Positions 55,358 to 64,000 of a stretch of DNA of 64,000 bases are shown here, one piece after another (position 1 is the first letter of the stretch; every line of letters starts with the position of its first letter). The notes beneath the pieces were generated by a model. The model was given only the letters and a program-made list of their open reading frames with translations. It ran no database searches and was not told the origin of the DNA. The translations under genes and the position numbers were made by a program. Origin of the DNA: Hygrophila difformis (taxonomy: Eukaryota > Streptophyta > Magnoliopsida > Lamiales > Acanthaceae); NCBI GenBank assembly GCA_030278955.1, contig JAOANR010000008.1:43135301-43199300 (forward strand), read 5' to 3'.

Positions 55358-55602
55358 TGCTACTTTTGCTTTTGTTTTTTAGAACTATGCGTGCATTATT
55401 TGACATTTAATTGTTTTTTGGGTTTAGAATTTTGAACTATATGGCATGTAGTTTAAATATAGAATTGCATAATTATATATATATAATTTTATATTTTTTT
55501 ACCTATTTACCGCCATATTGTCGCCATGGCGGGCGCCATAACGCCATGGTAGTATGGCGATTCATTGGCGCCGCGCCATAACAAGGCGCTATAACAAGCA
55601 TG
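55358..55602 (+). other. hAT 3' subterminal region and right end
   Basis: From about 55500 it holds GCCAT/ATGGCG words in both orientations and ends ..ACAAGCATG, inverse of the left end CATGCTTGT. Confidence 0.7.
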
Positions 55603-55610
55603 ATTTGGAC

Positions 55611-56142
55611 GCATTTTAACTTGCTCGATATCTACAAGTATATATATGTATTATTGTTAAGCACATATATAATTCTGAACCATATATATATATATATATA
55701 TATATAGCTCTGATTATTGTTCTAATGCGATAGATCTGCTTAGCTTGATCTGTTTAGTGAATCTGTCCTTGCTTCTGGAAACTTGAATAGCAGACTACAA
55801 ATATGCAATCCTAATCTGATTTATTTAAATTTACCATAACCTTGGGATGAAGACACAACACGAACAATTGTGCTCCTTGATTGTTTTATCAATAATTTTG
55901 ATTTATATCGTGTTGAATTCTTGTATATGGACATTGGGGACTTTGGCGTACTTGTTAAGTGGTATTTGGGACGACCACAAGTAAACCTTGAAAGGTTTAG
56001 AAAACTATTAAATGCTAATGAAGTGTTTAAATCTAGCCTTGCTTATAGGAATTGGAACAACACTATAGCACTTGAAGAAGATCATGAAGAGAAGACCTCA
56101 CATGAGGTTATGTTGGCACACTTCTTAGCTTTTCATGCAGGC
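55611..56142 (+). other. Unassigned DNA with a short ORF and (TA)n
   Basis: Target DNA right of the hAT copy. (TA)n at about 55682-55707. The frame 55870-56145 encodes CFINNFDLYRVEFLYMDIGD, YLGRPQVNLERFRKLLNANE and a tail ending at the LTR start. It has fairly natural composition but no family I recognise, and its start is arbitrary. It may be another gene fragment. Confidence 0.3.
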
Positions 56143-56778
56143 TGATGTTTGCACTACCTGTTAACAACAAGAAATTACTCTATGTGGAACTCAACTGCCG
56201 CTGACTCTGCAACTGCCCTGCGACACTCTATAAATACCTTGCGGCTTGTCCGGCTAAAGTAGTTCTACACAGAATATACACTTTGCAAACTTTACATCAC
56301 ACACACACTTCTGATATACTTCACTGAGATTGATCAAGGAGTTCTTGAAGAGAATTAATGAGTGATCATTCTGTTCTTATCTCAATTAGTTCGTGTTGAA
56401 TAGATAGATTGTATCTTGAGAGATTGATTTAGAGAATTCTGTAAATTCAAGATAGTATCTTGAATGAGTGAAAGATAGATAGGATTTCACATTGCAGGTT
56501 AGACAGGGATTCGAGTTCTTAAACTGTTCTTGATCGTTTGTATTCTGAGGGAGATCTGTAGTTGAGGGGGAGGTCTAACTACCAGACCAAGCTAGGTGCA
56601 GAGATTGTTAGAATAGTTTGTAAGGTTCTTGAGTCTTGATTTAGTGGAGTCTAAGCCTGGATTGGAATCCCCCAGATGTAGGACAGGAGGTCCGAACTGG
56701 GTCAACAACCACTGCGTTCTTTACTTTACGCACTTTATTTTTGGTTGTTTGCATTTCTCTCTGACAACAGACTACAAG
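56143..56778 (+). repeat. Copia-type LTR, main part (continues at 63937-63950)
   Basis: TATA box TATAAATA at 56229-56236, and ACAAG at 56774-56778 is the target duplication of the nested gag-only element. Resuming at 63937, it ends ..GGACCTTCA and is followed by a Met-tRNA primer site, so this is a 5' LTR of about 650 bp. The start TGATGTTTGC is chosen because it matches the TGA..TCA terminal pairing; it is uncertain by some tens of bases. The body lies beyond the window. Confidence 0.55.
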
Positions 56779-59237
56779 TGTAACACCCCGGTTTTTGGTT
56801 ACCCAGGTCGGGATGTCACCGCCACATCTCCCTAGTAAGACACGTTTTCTCCGAGTTTACTAAAGAGATGCAAGGCTAGGTATTGCAGTATTTAAAACAT
56901 TTAAAGCATTCAAAATAGCCCATACAATATAATTCGAAAATAATAATAGCATAGCGCAGCGGAAATATTTACTTTAGTACAATATCGCAGCGGAAAATAT
57001 AAAAAGGGGCCGACATGGCCTAATCACGGGTTAAACAGGCCCGTTCATGCAATTACTAGTCTAACGTATCATTTACAAATAAAGCATTTCCCCAAAATTC
57101 CCATGAATGCATATGATGATGCATATTCTTCGGCTCTGAAAGAAACAGGAAAAAAAAATACGGTTTTGGTCAGCACTACGTGCTGAGTAAGTTAACACAT
57201 ACATAACTATGGGGTTTCAAAGCCATTATTTAATATTTAAAGAAAACATGTGCACAACACCACATAATTTAATTTATTTCGCTAACAATAATTCAAACGA
57301 CAGAGACTTCATAAGATCATAAATATAATTTGCAAAGCAATATAATTGCAGGACATAATTTAAAAGCATAATCCAAAAGGAACAATTTTCGAGTCTCCTA
57401 GTTTCATATCTCATGTCTCATGTATCAAGTTTATATTTCAATTTCCATTCGGCAAGTTTTATATTTCAATTGCCTTCCGGCAAGCAGTATATTTCAATTG
57501 CCTTTCAGCAAGCAAGATATTTCAATTGCCTTTCGGCAAGCAAGATATTTCAATTGCCTTCCGGCAAGCAGGATATTTCAATTGCCTTTCGGCAAGCAGG
57601 ATATTTCAATTGCCTTTCGGCAAGCATCGTATTTCATGTGTATTTTATTTCAAAGGAATTCCCAATCATTTAAACCTCAAAGGCTAATTTCATGTTTCAA
57701 CAAGATTTCAAGATTTCGTTTCCGGTAAACCACAGTTTACTCTAAAATTCGTCTAAAATCAGATTTAATTCTAAAAATTCCAAAATTTCATATCTGACTC
57801 GGAAACATCAAGATCTACAACTTTCGTGTTTTAACTTTTTCGATCCGAGATACCTAAGTAGGTCAAAATCACCAATTTTCGCATAAGAAGAATTCTGTCC
57901 GAGTTTAATGTGTCACAGTTTAAAGATTTCGAATTCTACCATAGCAATTCAACTCCAAATTTAATGAAATTTGACAGAGATCATCTTACGACATTTATCT
58001 ACAACTTTCATGTTTGGCCAAAGATCTAAAAAAGCCTAGATCCTATGTCAAAAACGTGATCAATATCATTCCTAAGTTCTGTCCAAGATTTCAAGATCTA
58101 GATTCAAACAGTTCGGTTTCGGTGGATTTCCACATATCAAATCAACTCCAAAAATTCTCAAAAATATACAGTAGCTAGGACTAAGTCTTAGGAACGTTTT
58201 TTGTGTTTTAAGTTTTTCCGTTTGAGTTCGTTTTAAGGTTCGGAAAAATTCAACAAATCTGTTGCGCCGGTAGAAAGTTTAGATTGACAGATTTACGGTT
58301 TCTTGATAATCTTTTAGTTTTGAATGTTTTAATTCATCCCAAAACCATGTAAGAGTTAACTTACAGAGTTTATGAACGTCCGGGATCGTCTATTCGAAGG
58401 CGTGGCTTCCAGTCCACCGTTTCTCCTCTCCGTTCGTCGGGTTCTACGATCTAGATCCAATACGAGGTGTAGAAAGAAAAAGGAGATGATTAGGATTCAT
58501 TTTCGAATCGTTTATTGAATAAAGATTGGATCGAGACTTACCACGACTATGGAGATCTGTAGAAAACTCGTCCAACAGCGTTCGTCTTGGTTTCGTGCCT
58601 CCGACGACTCCGGATTTAGGGTTTCGAATGTGTAGAAGGTTGTAGGGTTTCGTAAGAGTATTCGGAGCTCCTAGAAGGTCTTATTTATAGATATCTAAGA
58701 CCTAGGGCGTCCAAAATCTGACCCCAAGGGTCTTGGGTCGAGAGACGTTCAACCGAAAGTCGAAAAATCCGCGTTCGGGCGAGAAAATCTCGCTTGGTTT
58801 GTTGCTGCCAGAGTGGCGCGGTCGCGGCGCGGTCTAAGGCCAACAACCGCGCGACCAGCGCGCCACTCACGCCTGGACTCCGGTCCGGGCGGGTCGTGCG
58901 ATCCGTCGCGCTTTTCCTCCTCTCTTTCGGACTTCTATCCCTCTATGTTCCCCGATTCCGATTTCCGGGGTATCTTCGGGCTCCGATTTCCTATCCTAAT
59001 TTTATTCGGATCTAAATTTACATTTGGACTCGGGTTATTGAGTCCATCGGTGTTGGGTTTCCGTGTAACCATTTATTCGATTAAATTGTCTTCGGCTTCC
59101 CGGGTTCTCGGAATTTTGTTTCCTTTTTAATTTAAATTCCATTTCTCATTTCCTCTTTTAATTATTTATTTCTTTATTTATTATATTTATTTTATTTATT
59201 GTATTTATTTTATGTTGGAAAATTTCCGGGTATTACA
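56779..59237 (-). repeat. 3' LTR of gag-only element 2 (chimeric)
   Basis: 2459 bp. 56779 to about 57010 follows the Tekay-type LTR tail (GATGTGGCGGTGACATCCCG, TAAAGCATTCAAAA); beyond that it is nearly identical to 61429-63936. On the minus strand: TATA (58681-58689), donor GTAAGTTAAC (58355-58364), a 7-unit hairpin array (57434-57626), acceptor TTTCTTTCAG/AG (near 57137). Confidence 0.88.
57434..57626 (-). repeat. TTGCCGAAAGGCAA hairpin array (7 units)
   Basis: Units of about 28 bp; minus strand TTGCC-GAAA-GGCAA with the first unit degenerate. RNA stem of five pairs with a GAAA tetraloop. The partner LTR has 9 units (62068-62326), so copy number changes quickly. Confidence 0.85.
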
Positions 59238-59509
59238 GTCTACCCTCCTTAAGAATCAACTTCGTCCTCGAAGTTGTGTTTCGGCTCTTCTCGTGCCAAA
59301 GTCTTTTTGTTGTTTTATTATTTTGCGACTGAACTTAGAATTAAAACTTCTAAGCTGCCTATGTACCCTGTGAAGGGATCAAGCCATAACGTAGTTCAAA
59401 ATTTTATTTGGGATACATATCGTCGAGCCAACTAAAATAATGCAACTACTTTATTACGGGGTATCACATCCTCTCCCCCTTAGGACTCCAGTTATGTCCC
59501 CATAACTGC
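59238..59509 (-). other. 3' UTR and polypurine tract of gag-only element 2
   Basis: Minus strand: TAGGCAGTTATGGGGACATA right after the gag stop, TAAGGGGGAGAGGATGTGAT, ACATAGGCAGCTTAGAAG, CGAGGACGAAGTTGATTC and AAGGAGGG (59243-59250). Confidence 0.82.
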
Positions 59510-60661
59510 CTATTCAGTACTCTCGAGAGGTTTCAGGTATTGGTCTTTATTCTGATGGTACTGGTGCCGTTGGTTGTTGCCACCTTGACCGTCTGGGTTT
59601 CGTGGTTGCTTAAGTCGAGTAGTCACATCCTCTCTCTTGTCGATATTCTCTTTCCGGGTCCGGCAATCACGCAGCTGATGACCACGTCGACCACATCGAA
59701 GGCATGCTCCAGGCTGAGGGCATCCTCTTGCATAATGCGGTTTACCACACTTTGGACATGGTGACGCATAATCACAATGGTTGAAGACTATCCCCTTTTT
59801 CTCTCCATTGTCATTTTGATGTTGTCCTTTCGCGTTCCCATCGAAATGGTCCTTATCCACCTTGTATTCTCCTTGTGGTCCTTAGTTAGCCTCATCTATC
59901 GGTTTCCGTTTCAGTCCTTGGACTCGTGCAACCGCTACCGCACGATCATAAACCGTCTGCAGGTTCGTGAATTGTCCGACTGCAAGTATCTCCCGGATAC
60001 TAAGGTTCAGACCCATCTCAAATTTCTGAGCCTTGTCAGAGTCGGTTGGTACTATCCTCGTAGCAAATCGTACCAACTCCTTAAACCGGGTGTAATACTC
60101 CTGCACCGTCCGTCCCTCTTGCTTCAGTGATAAAAACTCTTCGTACATTGCCGCCTTGGTGCTCATGGGGTAGAATCGGTCCCTTAGATCCTCCTTAAGT
60201 TTAGTCCACGAATAAGCTTCTTCAGCTTCCTCTAAATTCCTCTGGAGGTCTTGCCACCACTCATCGGCTTCGCCTCCTAAGTAGTAGGTTGCTACTCGTG
60301 TCTTTGCCTCATCAGGACATTTGATAGCATCCAAGAGCTTATCAAATGTACGGATCCACCCCTCTAGTTTGGCGGGATCCTCCTGCCCATCATAACGTGG
60401 TGGTTGATAGGGATTCACCAACGCTAGATAGTTGGTTTGAGCTACGGGCGGAGTTACTGCTGCAGGTGTCCTATGCACCTCCGCATTTCCTAATGCTACT
60501 AGGAATCCCTCTATCGTTTTTAAACGTGCTTCCATATTACTGGGCGCTTGAGGCACTTGCTCTCCTAGGTTCTGAGGACTTTCACTGTTGTTGGGCGTGT
60601 TGGAAAGGTTAGCGTCAGTGCCGTTTGGACTCACCTTCCTTGGTTTCCTTCTAGGCGCCAT
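59510..60661 (-). CDS. gag: Gag of gag-only element 2 (one premature stop)
   Basis: Single frame of about 383 codons from ATG 60661 (MAPRRKPRKVSPNGTDANLS), broken only by TAA at 59882-59884 after PIDEAN. Capsid-like gag region: LEGWIRTFDKLLDAIKCPD, YYLGGEADEWWQDLQ, RDRFYPMSTKAAMYEEFLSL, RTVQEYYTRFKELVRFA, KFEMGLNLSIREILAVGQ. Two zinc knuckles near the C-terminus: CPKCGKPHYARGC (CX2CX3HX4C) and CLRCGRRGHQLRDC (canonical). The tail is Gln/Asn-rich. It ends ..KPLESTE-stop with no protease in frame. Better preserved than gag of the Tekay-type element. Confidence 0.88.
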
Positions 60662-61428
60662 TTTCTGTTATAACGTGTATAGATTAGCTTATCTTGGTTT
60701 AGGTAGATCGCTCGAATGGGACGTTTCGTAAATTTCTGATTTCAAATATTCGGGTTTTTTGCTTGGAAATCCAAACAAGTTTTTTGGGATCAAAAGTGTT
60801 TTAATAAAACTTGATTTTCTTATTTTTCCACATGAGGAAATTTTCTAATTCGTACAAAGATAGCAATGGCCAAGGCCGAGATTTGCTATACTTGGGCGCG
60901 TGCTTAGATCAATGAGATCTAGAACTAAGGCAAGATCAGTCTCTAGTGAGCGTTTCTAATTCGATGTCAAGTTTCTATGTTATCAAGTGCAAGCAAAAGA
61001 TCTAAGTTAATATTCGCCAAGATTCTAGGTTAACTTCGCCAAGATTCTAAGTTAAAATTCGCCAAGATTCTAAGCTAAAATTCGCCAAGATTCTATGTTC
61101 TCCACATAAAAGAGATGCAATATGCAAATGCAAATGATGATTTCCCCCCAAAAATGATTTATGCACTATATATATATTTTTCCCATGGGTTTTAAAATAA
61201 AAATTTCTCCATGGAAATAATACTTTAAAATTTAAAATAATAGTTAAAATATTAATAATAGTTTAAAAATAATAATGGTTTAAAAATAATAGTTTAAAAA
61301 TAAATAGTCTAATAGTTTAAAAATAATAATAATAATTTAAAAATAAGCCGGGCTCTGATACCACTCTGGTATCAGATATTTTCTTTAAAATAAATAGCTT
61401 TAAAATATTCTGGGCTCTGATACCACCT
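60662..61428 (-). other. Leader of gag-only element 2, with duplicated primer site
   Basis: Minus strand: primer site TGGTATCAGAGCCC (61412-61425), then a second copy about 63 nt further (61350-61363) that forms an inverted repeat with TGGTATCAGA (61367-61376). About four GAATCTTGGCGAA repeats lie at 61005-61095. No extra ORF equivalent to the coiled-coil one of the Tekay-type element is evident. Confidence 0.75.
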
Positions 61429-63936
61429 TGTAACACCCCGGTTTTTGGTCACCCAGGTCGGGATGTCACCGCCACACCTCCCTAGCAAGACACGGTTTCT
61501 CCGAGCTTGCTAAAGAGATGCAAGGCTATGGTTTTTCAGAATTTAAAACATTCAAACAGCCCATTTATATATAATTTAAAAATAATACATCAAAGTTGCA
61601 GCGGAAAATAATATTTGCATATATGTATCGCAGCAGAAAATATAAATAGGGCCAACATGGCCTAATCACGGGTTAAACAGGCCCGTTCATGCAATTACTA
61701 GTCTAACGTATCATTTACAAATAAAGCATTTCCCCAAAATTCCCATGAATGCATATGATGATGCATATTCTTTGGCTCTGAAAGAAACAGGAAAAAAAAA
61801 TACGGTTTTGGTCAGCACTACGTGCTGAGTAAGTTAACACATACATAACTATGGGGTTTCAAAGCCATTATTTAATATTTAAAGAAAACATGTGCACAAC
61901 ATCACATAATTTAATTTATTTCGCTAACAATAATTCAAACGACAGAGACTTCATAAGATCATAAATATAATTTGCAAAGCAATATAATTGCAGGACATAA
62001 TTTAAAAGCATAATCCAAAAGGAACAATTTTCGAGTCTCCTAGTTTCATATCTCATGTCTCATGTATCAAGTTTATATTTCAATTTCCATTCGGCAAGTT
62101 TTATATTTCAATTGCCTTCCGGCAAGCAGTATATTTCAATTGCCTTTCGGCAAGCAAGATATTTCAATTGCCTTTCGGCAAGCAAGATATTTCAATTGCC
62201 TTTCGGCAAGCAGGATATTTCAATTGCCTTTCGGCAAGCAAGATATTTCAATTGCCTTTCGGCAAGCAGGATATTTCAATTGCCTTTCGGCAAGCAAGAT
62301 ATTTCAATTGCCTTTCGGCAAGCATCGTATTTCATGTGTATTTTATTTCAAAGGAATTCCCAATCATTTAAACCTCAAAGGCTAATTTCATGTTTCAACA
62401 AGATTTCAAGATTTCGTTTCCGGTAAACCACAGTTTACTCTAAAATTCGTCTAAAATCAGATTTAATTCCAAAAATTCCAAAATTTCATATCTGACTCGG
62501 AAACATCAAGATCTACAACTTTCGTGTTTTAACGTTTTCGATCCGAGATATCTAAGTAGGACAAAATCACCAATTTTCGCATAAGAAGAATTCTGTCCGA
62601 GTTTAATGTGTCACAGTTTAAAGATTTCGAATTCTACCATAGCAATTCAACTCCAAATGTAATGAAATTTGACAGAGATCATCTTAAGACATTTATCTAC
62701 AACTTTCATGTTTGGCCAAAGATCTAAAACAGCCTAGATCCTATGTCAAAAACGTGATCAATATCATTCCTAAGTTCTGTCCAAGATTTCAAGATCTAGA
62801 TTCAAACAGTTCAGTTTCGGTGGATTTCCACATATCAAATCAACTCCAAAAATTCTCAAAACTTTACAGTAGCTAGGTATAAGTCTTAGGAACGTTTTTT
62901 GTGTTTTAAGTTTTTCCGTTTGAGTTCGTTTTAAGGTTCGGAAAAATTCAACAAATCTGTTGCGCCGGTAGAAAGTTTAGATTGACAGATTTACGGTTTC
63001 TTGATAATCTTTTAGTTTTGAATGTTTTAATTCATCCCAAAACCATGTAAGAGTTAACTTACAGAGTTTATGAACGTCCGGAATCGTCTATTCGAAGGCG
63101 TGGCTTCCAGTCCACCGTTTCTCCTCTCCGTTCGTCGGGTTCTACGATCTAGATCCAATACGAGGCGTAGAAAGAAAAAGGAGATGATTAGGATTCGTTT
63201 TCGAATCGTTTATTGAATAAAGATTGGATCGAGACTTACCACGACTATGGAGATCTGTAGAAAACTCGTCCAACATCGTTCGTCTTGGTTTCGTGCCTCC
63301 GACGACTCCGGATTTAGGGTTTCGAATGTGTAGAAGGTTGTAGGGTTTCGTAAGAGTATTCGGAGCTCCTAGAAGGTCTTATTTATAGATATCTAAGACC
63401 TAGGGCGTCCAAAATCTGACCCCAAGGGTCTTGGGTCGAGAGACGTTCAACCGAAAGTCGAAAAATTCGCGTTCAGGGCGAGAAAATCTCGCTTGGTTTG
63501 TTGCTGCCAGAGTGGCGCGGTCGTGGCGCGGTCTAAGGCCAACAACCGCGCGGCCAGCGCGCCACTCACGCCTGGACTCCGGTCCGGGCGGGTCGTGCAA
63601 TCCGTCGCACTTTTCCTCCTCTCTTTCGGACTTCTATCCCTCTATGTTCCCCGATTCCGATTTCCGGGGTATCTTCGGGCTCCGATTTCCTATCCTAATT
63701 TTATTCGGATCTAAATTTACATTTGGACTCGGGTTATTGAGTCCATCGGTGTTGGGTTTCCGTGTAACCATTTATTCGATTAAATTGTCTTCGGCTTCCC
63801 GGGTTCTCGGAATTTTGTTTCCTTTTTAATTTAAATTCCATTTCTCATTTCCTCTTTTAATTATTTATTTCTTTATTTATTATATTTATTTTATTTATTG
63901 TATTTATTTTATGTTGGAAAATTTCCGGGTATTACA
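61429..63936 (-). repeat. 5' LTR of gag-only element 2
   Basis: 2508 bp, TGTAAC..ATTACA as read on plus. TATA 63379-63387, donor GTAAGTTAAC (63053-63062), 9-unit hairpin array, acceptor (61778). The GC-rich frames at 63431-63829 come from the CGCGCGG promoter-like block. Confidence 0.9.
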
Positions 63937-64000
63937 ACAAGGGACCTTCAAATTGGTATCAGAGTGATTCTTCTAAAGAAGATTAGCTGAAGAAAAAGAT
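63937..64000 (+). other. Copia LTR end, primer site and leader start
   Basis: ACAAGGGACCTTCA completes the copia LTR split by gag-only element 2. TGGTATCAGAG (63954-63964) is a Met-tRNA primer site. The element body continues past the window. Confidence 0.7.

Larger units (their letters stand above)
45396..55602 (+). mobile_element. hAT DNA transposon with nested copia element
   Basis: Terminal inverted repeats CATGCTTGT at 45396-45404 and its complement at 55594-55602, 8-bp duplications, and a plus-strand hAT transposase (52731-55357). Without the copia insert it is about 3.9 kb. Both ends carry dense GCCAT/CATGGCG words in both orientations (45405-45490, 55510-55590), typical of subterminal transposase-binding repeats. 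The transposase has stops and frameshifts, so this copy is inactive but could still be mobilised if the ends are recognised. Confidence 0.9.
56779..63936 (-). mobile_element. Gag-only gypsy element 2 (TR-GAG-like)
   Basis: 7158 bp with ACAAG duplications (56774-56778, 63937-63941): 5' LTR 61429-63936, primer site, leader, gag 60661-59510, 3' UTR, polypurine tract, 3' LTR 56779-59237. No protease or pol. The gag stop is followed within a few nt by the same GGCAGTTATGGGGACATAAC junction as in element 1. Such a non-autonomous element would use pol of a relative such as the Tekay-type element. The outer about 230 bp of the 3' LTR differs from the 5' LTR and resembles the Tekay LTR. Confidence 0.9.

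Noticed and set aside
57434..57626. CRISPR-like regular repeats
   Set aside because: Units are contiguous tandem repeats without unique spacers, lie in an LTR, and the genome is a plant's.
57413..57728. ORFs with repeated FQLPFGKQDISIAF-type peptides (also 62055-62426)
   Set aside because: They are translations of the hairpin array on the strand opposite to the element, with unit number differing between LTRs; no sign of a protein.
58813..59130. GC-rich plus-strand ORFs in LTRs (also 20546-20941, 28578-28850, 63431-63829)
   Set aside because: Antisense to the element, located at the promoter-like GC cluster, and explained by composition.

Overview
The window looks like repeat-dense, probably heterochromatic DNA from a flowering plant, most likely a eudicot. 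It holds almost nothing but nested LTR retrotransposons and one hAT transposon. The only host-like sequences are broken pieces of plant genes: a plant-type xylulose kinase, a CDKC-type kinase exon and one gene I do not recognise. Two runs of exactly 500 N (2763-3262 and 27100-27599) are conventional unknown-size assembly gaps, so linkage across them is uncertain. I found no intact cellular gene, tRNA, rRNA or CRISPR.

Left part (1-28 kb). Plus-strand gypsy LTR pieces (1-2760 and 3263-3602) precede a long minus-strand Athila-like element. The Athila-like parts are a probable 3' LTR (3792-5079), a 3' UTR, an env-position ORF (16450 down to 6769) and pol (27099 down to 17591). Two other elements are nested in it. 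A CRM-like chromovirus (7672-16102, target duplication CCATC) splits the env-position ORF. A gag-only gypsy element (17998-25616, target duplication CTCCA) splits the integrase. Removing each insert plus one target duplication restores the Athila reading frame at that site. The gag-only element's 5' LTR is itself invaded by a truncated copia LTR.

Middle part (27.6-45.4 kb). Two head-to-head gypsy LTR pieces lead into a truncated gag and then a 3.7 kb cluster of same-strand gene fragments with introns. A complete but mutated Tekay/Del-type chromovirus (34141-45358, target duplication CTTCA) follows. It has 2.6 kb LTRs, a Met-tRNA primer site, an extra coiled-coil ORF before gag, gag, protease, RT, RNase H, integrase and a chromodomain-like end.

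Right part (45.4-64 kb). A complete hAT transposon (45396-55602, 8-bp target duplication ATTTGGAC) carries a BED-finger/DUF659/hATC transposase. A copia element (45880-52169, target duplication CTGTG) is nested in its 5' side. Further right, a copia-type LTR is split by a second gag-only gypsy element (56779-63936, target duplication ACAAG).

How the parts relate. The Tekay element and the two gag-only elements share LTR ends, primer site, gag and 3' UTR. The gag-only copies join gag directly to the post-pol 3' UTR, so they look like a non-autonomous family that would need pol in trans. Their LTRs, across several subfamilies, also share a predicted spliceosomal intron, and tandem arrays of small RNA hairpins sit inside it. 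These two observations are the most likely under-described biology in the window.
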